Positions 37,395 through 47,104 of a DNA stretch of 64,000 nt are shown here, piece after piece (the stretch's first letter is position 1; the number at the start of each line of letters is the position of its first letter). A program made the position numbers and the translations under genes. This DNA comes from Aminobacter sp. HY435. GTDB taxonomy: Bacteria > Pseudomonadota > Alphaproteobacteria > Rhizobiales > Rhizobiaceae. The stretch spans positions 62,001 through 126,000 of the forward strand of contig NZ_JANKZL010000012.1 of NCBI RefSeq assembly GCF_027568395.1, in the 5' to 3' direction. Below the pieces are notes generated by a model that was not told the DNA's origin, searched no databases, and saw only the letters and a program-made list of their open reading frames with translations.

Positions 37395-37933
37395 CAGGCG
37401 GCACCCCGGCTGACGAGCAACGGCTCAAGCGCACTGATCGGAGCGTCCGGGGCGACTTCGACCGGTTCAGTCCCTTCGGCCCAGAGCGCGATGCCCAAGA
37501 CGGTGTTGCCTTCTGCGTCGGCATCGGGAAACGGCAATTCGGCCAGCGCCCTGCCGAACTCGTCGGCCGTGAGTTCTCCCTGTCTCGCCAGGTCGGCAAC
37601 TTCCTTGACTGCGGCAAACCATTCCGATGCGGTCGACGCCAGGCCGGTGGCAGGCACGGATACGGGAGAGGCGACGGTCAACGGGAAGCGCCGGCCCGCG
37701 CGATCCCGGCTCGGCATGACGATGCCGGCCATGGGCCCATTGGCGTCGGGGCCGATGATGAAGCGCAGGCCGAGATGGTCGGGCCAGGTGCCTGACGATT
37801 GCAGCGGGGCAAGGTTCGCGGCGACCCACCGGTCCCAGGTACGGACGAAGCCGCCCGGCAGTCCGCGACCGACGAAGTCGCCGGTGGCGGGGATCTTGCC
37901 GTAGAAGCCGGTGGTCAGATGTTCGGCGGGCAT
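37394..37933 (-). CDS. tagF: T6SS-associated protein TagF
   Basis: The 179-residue protein begins MPAEHLTTGFYGKIPATGDFVGRGL, the N-terminal signature of TagF/ImpM (DUF2094). RFIIGPDANGPMAGIVMPSRD and RAGRRFPLTVAS follow. TagF is a posttranslational repressor that acts on the FHA protein independently of phosphorylation. The start at 37933 lies within the end of tssM (19-bp overlap), and a much longer upstream frame is antisense-like and rejected. It is coupled to DUF2169 downstream. Confidence 0.9.
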   Translation of the reverse strand: MPAEHLTTGFYGKIPATGDFVGRGLPGGFVRTWDRWVAANLAPLQSSGTWPDHLGLRFIIGPDANGPMAGIVMPSRDRAGRRFPLTVASPVSVPATGLASTASEWFAAVKEVADLARQGELTADEFGRALAELPFPDADAEGNTVLGIALWAEGTEPVEVAPDAPISALEPLLVSRGAA

Positions 37934-40900
37934 GTGAACCTCTTGAACATCTGCAGATTGTACGGGTTTTCGACACTCGATGCCTTCAGCTCGAAATCGG
38001 CATAGAAATTCTTGGCCCCGAGCCGCAGCTTGTAGACGTCGGGCAGCGGGGTCGCGGCGAAGCGGCCATTCATCAGCAGGCGCAGCCAAGCCCAACTCCC
38101 GGTCTCGTTGACGATCACCTCGGGCGAACCATCGATCGGCTGGAAGGCGAGCGAGATCGCCCCGGTGCCATCCTTGCCCGGCCAGGTCATGGGTTGCGGG
38201 CGCGTGGCATTGTTGAAATAGGCGAGCGTCTGGCCATCGAGGTTGAGCGTCATGCGCGACACCGACGGCGAGAGGTCCTTCGGCTCGAGGGTGAAGTTCA
38301 TCACCGGGCCGCTGCCGCCAGGAAAGAGATCGTCGCGGATGCGCCTTGCCTGTTCGAAGGCGGCAAGGGCGGAGGAATCGAGGCCGAAGTCGGCGCGCCA
38401 TTTCCACGGTTGGGTGGCGGTGTCGACATAGGCGATCAGGTGGTCGTTGGTGAATGCGTCGATCAGGCCGCCCGGCCCGAAAAGGCGGGCGAAGTCGCGT
38501 ACGTTGACGTCGACGGCGCTGGCAGGGCTGAACGGATAGCGGTCGGCCAGCGCCGCCTGGCAGAACGGCAAGACGTCGGCGCGCCAGATGGCGTTGAGTT
38601 CCGAAGTGACGGCTTTTTCGGTGAGGCCGCTGGTGTCGCCGGCGATGCCGCCGAGCCAGTCGTCGATCGGATCGGGCAGGATCTGGGCCTGGCGCGCCAC
38701 CGCACCGGTGAGTTCGGCCAAGCCACCCTGCTTCTTGATCGCGTCCTGTGGGTCCGGATTGGCGGTTACCGTCTGCAGCACGTTCGACAAGGCAGTCAGC
38801 GCCACGACCGCGGCGTCAAGCGCGGGCGGCTGGCCGTCAACCTCAGCGACCGCGCCTTTCAGCGGCTTGAAGTGCTCGGCGACCAGCGAGCCGGTCATGT
38901 CGACCTCGTCGGCGGAACCGGCCCGCGGCAACAGCTTGGCCCCGGTCTTGGCCAGCTTGCCGACCTTGCCGAGCTTGCCGAGAAGCTTGGACGCGCCCTT
39001 GGAGCCGGCCTTGTCGTCAGCGGGCTCGTCGGAGCGCGTCAGGTCGGTCTCGTGGACCACGGCCGTGACCAGGCGTTTCAGCGCGGAGTCCGCACTCGAC
39101 AGGTCCTTCAGGTTCTGGCTGGCGACGTTGAGGTCGGTCAGCGGGGAAAGGCGGATGTCGCGAAGAAGGCTGTCCCATTGGGCGATGAAATCCTCGTAGT
39201 AGAGCTTGAGGATGTCTTCGGAGAGAGCCGAAACCGAAGTCTCGGCGTTCTCCTCGCAACCACCGGCGAAGACGGCCCGGTCGAGCGCCGCCTGGCCGGC
39301 GACTTCCTCGACCCGGTCGAGCACCGCGCCATGGAAGCCGGCATAGGTGAAGGCGCCCGGCAGGCCGACGCGCAAGGTCTTGTCGGAGCGGCGGGCGAAG
39401 ACCTTCGAGCCATTTGGCCCGGCGAAGTTGGCGGGGATCCATTCCTTCAGTTCGCTGACTGCCGGATCGGCCAAGAGCTGACTGTAGGCACGTGCCGGCA
39501 GCGAGATGGTGCAGACGCTCTTCAGCGCCTCGGCGACCAGCGCCTGGTCGGGTTGGACGTAGCTGTCGTCGACCGCCATCCGGCTGATCGCGGCAAGCTG
39601 GTGCTCTTCGGCGTCGGGTGTCGGGAAGGCGGCGACAGGCGCAAACTCCGGCAGCTTGTTGACCCACCAGTCCTGGGCGAAATCCGTTTCCATCTGCGAC
39701 AGTCCGGTCATCATCCGGTAGGTCTTGAGCGCGCCGAGCATGAATTCGGGGTCGCGCACCTGCCGCCACATGGTGGTTTCCAGCAGGGCCACCATCCGCG
39801 GTTCCAGTATGTTGCGCAGGGCATGGTTGTAGGCGTCGGTTTGCGCGCGCAGCAGTTCGGGCGAAGCGGTCGGGCCAATCAGGTCGCGCAGGCCGGCGGG
39901 TGGGGCAGTCCTGCTGTTGACGACCTCGGTCATGGCCGCGAGCGCTGCGTCGATGTCGGGGGCGTCGACTGGCGCCGGGCTGGTCGCGAAAGGAGCGAGC
40001 GGCGCCTGCAGTGCCTCGAACTGGCTGGCCTGGGCGGTGATGGCGTTGCGGCTGTCATGATAGGACAGGCCGAAGATCGTTCCGGCGACCAGAACCGCCA
40101 CCGCCGCCGCCGCCGCCGCGCCGCGCCATATCCATGTCCGGCGTTGCTGCGCGAACGGGTCGAAGACGCCGAGGCCGGCCTCCTTGAAGATCACTTCAGT
40201 GAGCAGGTTCTTGAGGAAGAAGCTGCGCCGCTCGACGCGTGGCTGCGCCATGGCTCGCTGTGGCGGCAGGCCGAAGGATGAGGACAGAGCCGCCGTGAGC
40301 CGGTCGATGGGCGCGCCTTCCTGGGTGGCGGAGGTCAGGTAGATGCCGCGCAGCCAGGCGGTGTCCTCGTAGCGGCTTTCGCCGAAGATGGTCTCGGCAA
40401 GCAGTCGAATCGGCTCGGCCAGGCTGTTCACCTGTGCCGGGAACCTGAAGATCTCGGCGCGCCGGGCGAGGCTATCCTCGCCCTCGAGCAGGGGCACCAT
40501 GCGCTGCTCCAGCGCTCGCGCCAGCGTCGAGATTTCCGTCGCCACCATCTTGCTGTCGACGCGTGCGTCAGGCGCGAAGCTAGCGCCCCAGACCTGTTCG
40601 CGCGCCGTCGTCGACAGCCCGCCGAAATAGGCCTCGAAACCCTTGATCAGGTCGGCCTTGGTGAGCATCAGGTAGACGGGCAGGCGGATCTCGAGCCGTT
40701 CGTTCAGCTCGGCCAGCCGTCGCCGGATCTTGCGCCCATGCGCCTTGATCGCCTCGTCGCCTTCGGACAGCGCGTCGATGGAAAGGGTCACGATGACGCC
40801 GTTCAGCGCGCGGCGGCCGCGATGCTTCTTGAGCAGGTCGAGGAAGCCGAGCCACTCGACGGCGTCCACGTCGGGCTGGCTTTCCTGCTGCACGTAGCGG

Positions 40901-41445
40901 CCGGCGGTATCGATCAGCACCGCATTCTCGGCGAAGAACCAGTCGCAGTTGCGGGTTCCGCCGACGCCATGCAGGTCGTCGGTGAGGTCGATCGGGAAGT
41001 TGAGGCCGGACTGCCGCAGCGCCGTGGTCTTGCCGGTGGCCGGTGGCCCGACGATGACATACCAGGGCATGTCGCGCAGGAACTTGCGGCCGCCGAGCTT
41101 GCGCCGCTTCAATTCGTCCATCAGTTGCTGGAACTTGGCGCCGACGGCAGCCACGCTTTCCTCGCCGGGCGTGAGCTGCTGGATAGGCGGAGCAGCGATT
41201 TCGGCCACGAACATCCTGTTGGCGCGGATGGCCCGCCGCTGGGCGATGATGAGCCAGACCAGCCAGAAAATGACGAGTCCCGCGATGATGCCGATGCGGA
41301 CCGTCTCGGAGGCGAAGGGGAAGCTGCGGCCGATGGCGACGATCGGCCCGAATATCCAGATGATGAGCGAAAGCAGCGCCAGCCCGATCAGCGTCCAGAG
41401 CCATCTCGACGTCAGCACCGACCAGAGGAAGCGCAGGATGAACAT
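37915..41445 (-). CDS. tssM: T6SS membrane-complex protein TssM (IcmF)
   Basis: This 1176-residue protein is the core TssM. Two N-terminal helices (about 15-35 and 45-66), a GTPase-like domain with Walker A GPPATGKTT (about 130-138) and a third helix (about 440-462) precede a periplasmic domain. The C-terminal beta domain ends FYADFELKASSVENPYNLQM. It spans the inner membrane, binds TssL and contacts TssJ. It lies 3 bp after tssL and overlaps tagF. Because tssK, tssJ, tssG and tssF follow upstream, this copy is taken as the functional partner of the core machine rather than the paralogue at 23623-27171. Confidence 0.93.
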   Translation of the reverse strand: MFILRFLWSVLTSRWLWTLIGLALLSLIIWIFGPIVAIGRSFPFASETVRIGIIAGLVIFWLVWLIIAQRRAIRANRMFVAEIAAPPIQQLTPGEESVAAVGAKFQQLMDELKRRKLGGRKFLRDMPWYVIVGPPATGKTTALRQSGLNFPIDLTDDLHGVGGTRNCDWFFAENAVLIDTAGRYVQQESQPDVDAVEWLGFLDLLKKHRGRRALNGVIVTLSIDALSEGDEAIKAHGRKIRRRLAELNERLEIRLPVYLMLTKADLIKGFEAYFGGLSTTAREQVWGASFAPDARVDSKMVATEISTLARALEQRMVPLLEGEDSLARRAEIFRFPAQVNSLAEPIRLLAETIFGESRYEDTAWLRGIYLTSATQEGAPIDRLTAALSSSFGLPPQRAMAQPRVERRSFFLKNLLTEVIFKEAGLGVFDPFAQQRRTWIWRGAAAAAAVAVLVAGTIFGLSYHDSRNAITAQASQFEALQAPLAPFATSPAPVDAPDIDAALAAMTEVVNSRTAPPAGLRDLIGPTASPELLRAQTDAYNHALRNILEPRMVALLETTMWRQVRDPEFMLGALKTYRMMTGLSQMETDFAQDWWVNKLPEFAPVAAFPTPDAEEHQLAAISRMAVDDSYVQPDQALVAEALKSVCTISLPARAYSQLLADPAVSELKEWIPANFAGPNGSKVFARRSDKTLRVGLPGAFTYAGFHGAVLDRVEEVAGQAALDRAVFAGGCEENAETSVSALSEDILKLYYEDFIAQWDSLLRDIRLSPLTDLNVASQNLKDLSSADSALKRLVTAVVHETDLTRSDEPADDKAGSKGASKLLGKLGKVGKLAKTGAKLLPRAGSADEVDMTGSLVAEHFKPLKGAVAEVDGQPPALDAAVVALTALSNVLQTVTANPDPQDAIKKQGGLAELTGAVARQAQILPDPIDDWLGGIAGDTSGLTEKAVTSELNAIWRADVLPFCQAALADRYPFSPASAVDVNVRDFARLFGPGGLIDAFTNDHLIAYVDTATQPWKWRADFGLDSSALAAFEQARRIRDDLFPGGSGPVMNFTLEPKDLSPSVSRMTLNLDGQTLAYFNNATRPQPMTWPGKDGTGAISLAFQPIDGSPEVIVNETGSWAWLRLLMNGRFAATPLPDVYKLRLGAKNFYADFELKASSVENPYNLQMFKRFTCPPNI

Positions 41446-41448
41446 CTG

Positions 41449-42774
41449 TCACAGCCTCTTTTCGACCAGCACTTCGACGCGCCGGTTGAGGGCGCGACCC
41501 TCGCGGGTGCCGTCGTCGGCAACCGGATCGGTGGCGGCGCGCCCTTCCGAGCGCACGCGGTCGGACGGCACGCCGTTCTGGACCAGCAGGTCGGCGATGG
41601 TGGCCGCGCGCGCCTCCGACAGCCGCTGGTTCGTCGACAGCGGATTGGTTCGCTGCAGGGGGATGCCGTCGGTGTGGCCGACGACCGTGACATTGCCGAT
41701 CAGCTCCTCGTTTTCGCGGATGACCTTGGCGATGGAGACGATGAGCGGCTCGAAGCCTTCGGTCAGCTCCGCCCGCGACGACTGGAACAGCTCGGGGTTG
41801 GTTGCCTGGATGACCAGCCGGGCGAGCGACACGCTTTCGGCTCCCTTCAGCGCCGGTCGCAGGCCTTCAGGGGCTGCGGCGGCGAATTCCGGCAGCAGCG
41901 CGAAATCCACCGTCTGCACCGGCGCCGGCGTTTCGGGCTGGGGTGCGGTGCGCAAGATCTCCGCGCGGTCGGCTGGCGGCAGGGCGCGCACCAGCGCCGG
42001 CAGCTGCGTCGCCTGGTTGCTCAATGCCATGGACAAGGCAACATAGATGCCTGTGGCGAGTACCGCAGCGATGACGCCCATCACCCAGATCGGGATGACG
42101 AAACGCTGCGGCTCGTCGGAGGCAACGACGCCCTTCCAGTTGGGCGACAAGGGCGCGTCCGCGGCATCGGCGTCGCGCAGAAAGCGGGCGGCAGCCACCC
42201 TGACAGCATTGATCGACCGGTCACCGGCCCGACCCGGGATGCGGAACTTGCCGCGAAAGCCGAGCGCCATGCAGAGATATTGAAGCTCGAGCAATTCCCT
42301 GTCGCGGTTGGGATGCCGTTCGAGTTCCTCGAGGCGGGAAAAGAACTGCGAGCCGGCATCGACGTCGCCGCGCAGCATCACCACCAGCGGCTGGCGCGGC
42401 CAGGCGCTCGCACCGCCCCAGGGCGTGTTAAGGGCAAGATCGTCGAGCAGGGCTGCTACCGACCACGCCGCCTGGTCGGCCCGTTCAAGCGATGAACCGG
42501 ACGCAACAGCCGCGTCGCGGGCCCTGACCAGCTCTTCGAGCAGGCGGGTGCGCAAGGTCTCGGGGTTATCGGGAGGCAGCGCGTTTTCGAGTTCGGGCGC
42601 GAATTCGAGCAGGGCGGAGAACGCATCGACCAGCTTGTTGGGGTGGGCACGGGCCCGCTGCAGCGGCACCGATGAGCCGGGTGTGACAGCCATCCGCGAC
42701 ATGGGTGAGCCGACCATGCGGATGCGGGTCCGCTCACGATCCTCCGACAGGCCGAAAGGATCGTCCTGGCTCAT
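41449..42774 (-). CDS. tssL: T6SS membrane-complex protein TssL (DotU) with OmpA domain
   Basis: The 441-residue protein has a DotU domain (about 45-215; LVDAFSALLEFAPELENAL, LELQYLCMALGFRGKFRI), a single helix (about 225-250) and a C-terminal OmpA-like domain. The OmpA domain contains GHTDGIPLQRTNPLS near 364, with the closing GRALNRRVEVLVEKR. TssL anchors the baseplate to the membrane complex, and its OmpA extension binds peptidoglycan. The order tssM-tssL-tssK-tssJ is the standard core block. It starts 4 bp after the tssK stop. Confidence 0.93.
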   Translation of the reverse strand: MSQDDPFGLSEDRERTRIRMVGSPMSRMAVTPGSSVPLQRARAHPNKLVDAFSALLEFAPELENALPPDNPETLRTRLLEELVRARDAAVASGSSLERADQAAWSVAALLDDLALNTPWGGASAWPRQPLVVMLRGDVDAGSQFFSRLEELERHPNRDRELLELQYLCMALGFRGKFRIPGRAGDRSINAVRVAAARFLRDADAADAPLSPNWKGVVASDEPQRFVIPIWVMGVIAAVLATGIYVALSMALSNQATQLPALVRALPPADRAEILRTAPQPETPAPVQTVDFALLPEFAAAAPEGLRPALKGAESVSLARLVIQATNPELFQSSRAELTEGFEPLIVSIAKVIRENEELIGNVTVVGHTDGIPLQRTNPLSTNQRLSEARAATIADLLVQNGVPSDRVRSEGRAATDPVADDGTREGRALNRRVEVLVEKRL

Positions 42775-42778
42775 CGCG

Positions 42779-44113
42779 TCACCTGTTCACCGAGTAGCAG
42801 TCGACCTGCGGCTCGCTCGGCAGCACACCGGATACGCCGATGACGAAACCCGGTGCGTCGAGCAGCGAGGCCCAGTGCTCGCTCTTCTGGTCGAGTTCGA
42901 GGCACAGCCGGTCGCCGTCATAGGGGATTTCGCGGGGCTGCGAATGCAGCGGCTTCAACGGGATGCCGGGCAGACGCGACTTCCACAGGCCTTCGAATTC
43001 GCTGGCGGCGCCAACGGTTGCCTGGTTGACGAAGATCTTGCGCAGGGCGTCTTCCGACAGCTCGGAGCCGACTCGGATCACGATGCGGCTCGAGACAAGC
43101 ACCTTGGGGTTGTCGATGCGCACCTTCCAGACATTGGTCGAATGCCGCATCACCGGCAGGGCGCGTGACTTGGGCTCGACATAACGCAGGCTGAGGATGA
43201 GCGAGCGCAGCGTTTCCGCCAGCGCCAGATAGGCCGGTCCCGGGGCCATGTGGTCGTAGGCCGGCAACTCGGCCAGCCGCCGCGAACTTGACCCGAAAGT
43301 CGCCATGGAACCCGCAAGGCCGGCCAGTTCCATGTAGAGATCGGCCGGGTGAAAGATGTCCTGTGCCAGCATGTGAGCCAGGCGAGGACGCGCGGCATTG
43401 GCAAGATGCAGCATCATGAGGTCTTCGACGCTGCGCCCAGGCCCGCCCAGCACCATCTTGGCGTGAGCCTCGGCGATCTGGTCGAGGCCGGTGATAACTT
43501 CCAGCAGCAGTTGCGCGTACCAGGCGACCGCACCTGTCGCCAGCGTGGGCGGCAAGAAGGTTTCGTCCACTGCCACGCCGCCATCGGCCCTTAGCCCCTT
43601 GATCTCGGTGACGGGCAATGCCGTGTAGCCGCCGATGGCCTTGCCGGGGGCAAGCAGGATCGCCTGCGGACGGGCGATCTCGATTTCTTCCGGATCGGCG
43701 CCGCCCTGGACAGCGTCGCGTACCGTCACGATGCGGCCGCGATAGCGCGCGCCGCTGGGCTCGGCATGGGCCGGGTCGAAGCCTGCGCCGCCTGATGGTT
43801 CGAGTGGCAGCGCAACCAGGATCGACCCGGCGCCCATTTCTGTGGTGATCGCGATCGGCTTGGGCGGGTCCATCATGTCCGGGATCGCGAATGGCGTGCC
43901 ATCTTGAAAGATGCCCCGTGCCGACGTGATGGCCACCTGTCCTGCCTCCAGCAGGGCAGGATCCAGCATCAGCGACCGGAAGCCGAACGTCTGGAGTTGT
44001 CCGGCCTGCAGGGCGCCGCGGACCGACGCCTCGAGGAAGCGGTCCTGCTGCTGGAAATGCTGTGTCCTCAGGAACAGTCCCTCGGACCAGAGCACTCTGT
44101 TTGCGTCGGTCAT
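42779..44113 (-). CDS. tssK: T6SS baseplate protein TssK
   Basis: The 444-residue protein begins with VLWSEGLFLRTQHFQQQDRF, the defining TssK motif. TssK trimers link the TssEFG baseplate wedges to TssL and TssM. Length and the later stretches (LALAETLRSLILSLRYVEPK; KVLVSSRIVIRVGSEL) fit the family. It lies between tssL (4 bp) and tssJ (40 bp) on the same strand. No irregularity is visible. Confidence 0.95.
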   Translation of the reverse strand: MTDANRVLWSEGLFLRTQHFQQQDRFLEASVRGALQAGQLQTFGFRSLMLDPALLEAGQVAITSARGIFQDGTPFAIPDMMDPPKPIAITTEMGAGSILVALPLEPSGGAGFDPAHAEPSGARYRGRIVTVRDAVQGGADPEEIEIARPQAILLAPGKAIGGYTALPVTEIKGLRADGGVAVDETFLPPTLATGAVAWYAQLLLEVITGLDQIAEAHAKMVLGGPGRSVEDLMMLHLANAARPRLAHMLAQDIFHPADLYMELAGLAGSMATFGSSSRRLAELPAYDHMAPGPAYLALAETLRSLILSLRYVEPKSRALPVMRHSTNVWKVRIDNPKVLVSSRIVIRVGSELSEDALRKIFVNQATVGAASEFEGLWKSRLPGIPLKPLHSQPREIPYDGDRLCLELDQKSEHWASLLDAPGFVIGVSGVLPSEPQVDCYSVNR

Positions 44114-44153
44114 GCGCCACCCACTGCGTCAAATAGGTTTGCACGCGGCCCGG

Positions 44154-44606
44154 TCAGGCCGAAATGCCTCCACTGCCCAGTTTCACCGAGACGGTCATCG
44201 TCGATCCCGGCGAGACCGATTTCGTCGTCCGCCAGTTGCGTCCGCCCGGCTCGCGGATGAGCGCGACGAAGCCGAGTGCGGCCGCTTCCGGTTCCACCGT
44301 GATGGTCCTGGACGCGCCTTTTCCGGGCGCGACGGCTATCTGGTCGACGCCGATAAGGTCGCCGCCAAGCGCTGTCCCGGCATCGCCCTGCAGGGCGAAA
44401 TAGTCGGCCGAGTTGAATTTTCCGGTGTCCTTGAGACGCATGACAAGTACCGTGACGGGACGGTCGGAGCCGTCGGGGCCGGGGTTCATGCCGGCCTGCC
44501 CGCTCATATTGACCGTTACCGTGGAGGGTTTCGGCGGTCCGCTCTGGCAGGCAGCAAGCAATCCTGTCGCACCGAGGGCAAGGATGAAGTCGCGCCGGTC
44601 GATCAT
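44154..44606 (-). CDS. tssJ: T6SS outer-membrane lipoprotein TssJ
   Basis: The 150-residue protein has a lipoprotein signal peptide MIDRRDFILALGATGLLAAC with the acylated Cys at position 20. The n-region contains RRDF, twin-arginine-like. The mature part has TssJ features: VTVNMSGQAGMNPG, RPVTVLVMRLKDTGKFNSADY, FVALIREPGGRNWR. TssJ anchors the TssLM complex to the outer membrane. It sits 3 bp after the FHA gene stop and upstream of tssK. Confidence 0.9.
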   Translation of the reverse strand: MIDRRDFILALGATGLLAACQSGPPKPSTVTVNMSGQAGMNPGPDGSDRPVTVLVMRLKDTGKFNSADYFALQGDAGTALGGDLIGVDQIAVAPGKGASRTITVEPEAAALGFVALIREPGGRNWRTTKSVSPGSTMTVSVKLGSGGISA

Positions 44607-44609
44607 GCG

Positions 44610-46049
44610 TCACTCCTCTTCGTAGGCGTTGCGGAAATCAGCGCCGATCTCGCCCATGAAACGCGTCTCAGCGCTCTGGGCGATCTCGCGGTGGCGTTTC
44701 TTGTAGATGTCCCAGAGCTTGGCGCTGCGGCCGCCAGCCAGCAGCGTCTCGAACGAGGAACTCGACTTGAGCTCGGCTTCGAGCGCAGCGGGATCGAACC
44801 GGTCGATCATGCGCCGCAGCGCGCCCTGCAAGCCGCGCCAGGCACGGATATGGTGATGGGCAAGGTCGCGAATGGCGTCCTTGATGGCTGGCTCGCCGGC
44901 CAGGAAGCCCGGGCTGCGCTCGGCCATGATCGTGCCCAGCACGTCATCGACGGTGGGCAGGAACTTGAGCGGATTGACCTCGGAGGAGCCGACCACGGTC
45001 TGCTCGATGCGGGCGTTGCCCTTTTCCTCGGCCCGTTTGCGCAACAGCTGCATCAGGCCGTCCATCATCAGCCGGTACTCGCGGCCGAATTTCTCCATCT
45101 CGGCAATCGGGTCGCGGCTCGATGCCGAGGCGTCGTCGAGGCCAACGCCGCGCAGGAAGGCGGCGCGCAGGGCCTCGTCCGACGGCGACGGGTTGCGGGG
45201 TGGTGCAACCGGCTTTGGTGGGGGTTGCCCTTGCGGTGGGGAAGACGGACTTTCGGCGTGGCGGACAGGCCGTTCCCATGGGCGCGGGCGCCTCTCGCTG
45301 GCCGGCTCCGGTTTGAAGGTCGGCGCGGGCGAAGGTGGAGATGGTGGTGCTCGCAGCGCCGGTTCGTCGTCGAAAGTGATGTGCTGGCGAGGCGGCTCTA
45401 CGGGGGCTTGCCCGACAGGTTCGGGTGACCCCAGGCCGAATGGGTCGTTGAATGCTGCCGTTGCCATTGCCTCGGGCTCGGCGATGCTGGTCGGCGAAGG
45501 CGTTGCGACGGGGTCGAGGCTGAAGGGGTCGTCGAAAGCCGGGGAGCTTTGCCGTCCATCGCTGCGTTCGTAGGCCCGGAAGGCTCCCGTGTCGGGTTGC
45601 TCGAAGGGGCTTGGCAGGTCGGCAGGGCGCGGGCGCTGCGGCTCCTCCTCCGATTTCGTTGCGAAGAAATCGTCGCTGCCGATGCTGACAGGCGCGCGCG
45701 ACGCCGATGGCAGTACTGACACCGACGCAGCACTTTCAGGCAACTCGACGCCGACCACATAGTCTCCCAGCCTGAGGCGCATGCCGTCGTGCAACTCGGC
45801 CGAGTTGCCCGCCCCGAGGGGACTGCCGGCACCGTCGATGAACAGGCCGCTGCTCGATGTGTCCGTGATGATATAGCCGCCCGGACGGGAGCTTATCCGG
45901 CAGTGGGCCCGCGAGACGAACATGTCGGGATCGTCGATCTGCCAGTCCGCTTCCGGACTGCGACCGATCACCAGTTCACCCGTATCCAGCCGGGCCTGGC
46001 GCACGGCTTGTGCGCGTGGTCCCTGCTCAAGCGTGAGAAGCAAGCTCAT
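44610..46049 (-). CDS. tagH: T6SS FHA-domain protein TagH/ImpI
   Basis: The 479-residue protein has an N-terminal FHA domain (VIGRSPEADWQIDDPDMFVSR, DTSSSGLFIDGAG; about 24-90). A long acidic/proline-rich linker (about 120-290, with repeated DPFSLD, DPFGLG and PPSPPSP) follows. A C-terminal helical domain has EVNPLKFLPTVDDVLG and AIKDAIRDLAHHHIRAW. The FHA domain is the phospho-switch reader. ATG 46049 overlaps the tssG stop by 4 bp. Longer upstream starts were rejected because the FHA sequence begins at MSLLLTLEQG. Confidence 0.92.
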   Translation of the reverse strand: MSLLLTLEQGPRAQAVRQARLDTGELVIGRSPEADWQIDDPDMFVSRAHCRISSRPGGYIITDTSSSGLFIDGAGSPLGAGNSAELHDGMRLRLGDYVVGVELPESAASVSVLPSASRAPVSIGSDDFFATKSEEEPQRPRPADLPSPFEQPDTGAFRAYERSDGRQSSPAFDDPFSLDPVATPSPTSIAEPEAMATAAFNDPFGLGSPEPVGQAPVEPPRQHITFDDEPALRAPPSPPSPAPTFKPEPASERRPRPWERPVRHAESPSSPPQGQPPPKPVAPPRNPSPSDEALRAAFLRGVGLDDASASSRDPIAEMEKFGREYRLMMDGLMQLLRKRAEEKGNARIEQTVVGSSEVNPLKFLPTVDDVLGTIMAERSPGFLAGEPAIKDAIRDLAHHHIRAWRGLQGALRRMIDRFDPAALEAELKSSSSFETLLAGGRSAKLWDIYKKRHREIAQSAETRFMGEIGADFRNAYEEE

Positions 46050-47104
46050 GCCCCGACTCCCGCCAGTTCGGGACGCCAACCGACAATTGTCCGAAGGCGC
46101 ATGTCCTCAGCATCGTCCCTTTCCTCGGGAGGCGCAAGCCACGCCGTTCGGCCGAGCCGGGCGGAGCCGAGGCGCGCGGCGGGTACGTCCTGTCGTGCGA
46201 GCACAAGCCTGAGGTCGACGTCGAGACCTTCGCCGATAAGGTCGCGGATGGCGTGCTTCAACAAGGCGAGCTTCCGGCTGCCGGGCAGGAACGCCAGGTA
46301 TGTCTCGATGTCGAGCGGCCCTATGCGCAACTCGATCCGGCCCTGGCGGCTGAAGGTCCTCGGTCCGATTGCGGCGCCGTTGCCGAGGCTCGCATAGGCT
46401 TGACCGAGGCGGGACTGCAGCGCTGCCGGTACAGCCAGCCACGCCGCCACGAACTCCTTGAGGCGGACCGGCACCTTGAAGGCCTCCGCGACGAACAGGG
46501 TCAGGCGCTCGGGTCCGTCTAGCTGGCTGGCCAACGCCGCGGCCTGGCGCAGCTTGACCGTGTCCATGCCCGGTTCGCCGGAACTCGTTGTTCCCGGAAG
46601 GCCGATGCCGGCCATGGCGCCGAGCATCGAAACCACGCGCCCGCCGGCAGATCGCTCGACCTGGACGCCGGGATGCGCGTCGGCCCAGGCCCGATAGAAC
46701 AGTGCGATCAACCGGTGCTGCAGGATGTTTACGAAGTCGACGAAGGTGGTGTCGCGCGTCTCATGTGCGTCCGCGCCTGCGAACCACCGCTGCGACAGAC
46801 GATCCAGCACCCAGCGGGTGATGTGCAGCGGCAGCGGTCCCTCAGGTCCCAGCAAGCCGATGTTGGCAACCGTCACGCGCGCCGGCGCGCTTTCGGACGC
46901 AGCATGGAAGGAGACGACGTCCTGCGTCGCGAAGCCGAGACGGATATGCTGGCCGAGCCTGGCGGGCTCCCGCTCCGGTCGCCCGGAATGGCCGAACAAC
47001 AGCCTGTCCTGCCTCTCGAGCCGGCGCAGCAACTCGAAGAAGTCATAGGCCTCGGAGACCGGGGCCGCTAGATCAGGAAGCGATTGCCGGGCGTCATTGG
47101 CCAT
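46046..47104 (-). CDS. tssG: T6SS baseplate protein TssG
   Basis: The 352-residue protein has TssG motifs AYDFFELLRRLERQD, GLLGPEGPLPLHITRWV, DFVNILQHRLIALFYRAWAD and AIGPRTFSRQGRIELRIGPL. TssG forms the baseplate wedge with TssF and TssE. The ATG at 47104 follows AGGAGGAGG, which settles the start against a longer frame. It overlaps the end of tssF by 37 bp, a usual arrangement. Confidence 0.93.
   Translation of the reverse strand: MANDARQSLPDLAAPVSEAYDFFELLRRLERQDRLLFGHSGRPEREPARLGQHIRLGFATQDVVSFHAASESAPARVTVANIGLLGPEGPLPLHITRWVLDRLSQRWFAGADAHETRDTTFVDFVNILQHRLIALFYRAWADAHPGVQVERSAGGRVVSMLGAMAGIGLPGTTSSGEPGMDTVKLRQAAALASQLDGPERLTLFVAEAFKVPVRLKEFVAAWLAVPAALQSRLGQAYASLGNGAAIGPRTFSRQGRIELRIGPLDIETYLAFLPGSRKLALLKHAIRDLIGEGLDVDLRLVLARQDVPAARLGSARLGRTAWLAPPEERDDAEDMRLRTIVGWRPELAGVGA

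Noticed and set aside
38194-40281. 695-residue plus-strand frame opposite tssM
   Set aside because: Antisense shadow with no domain pattern.
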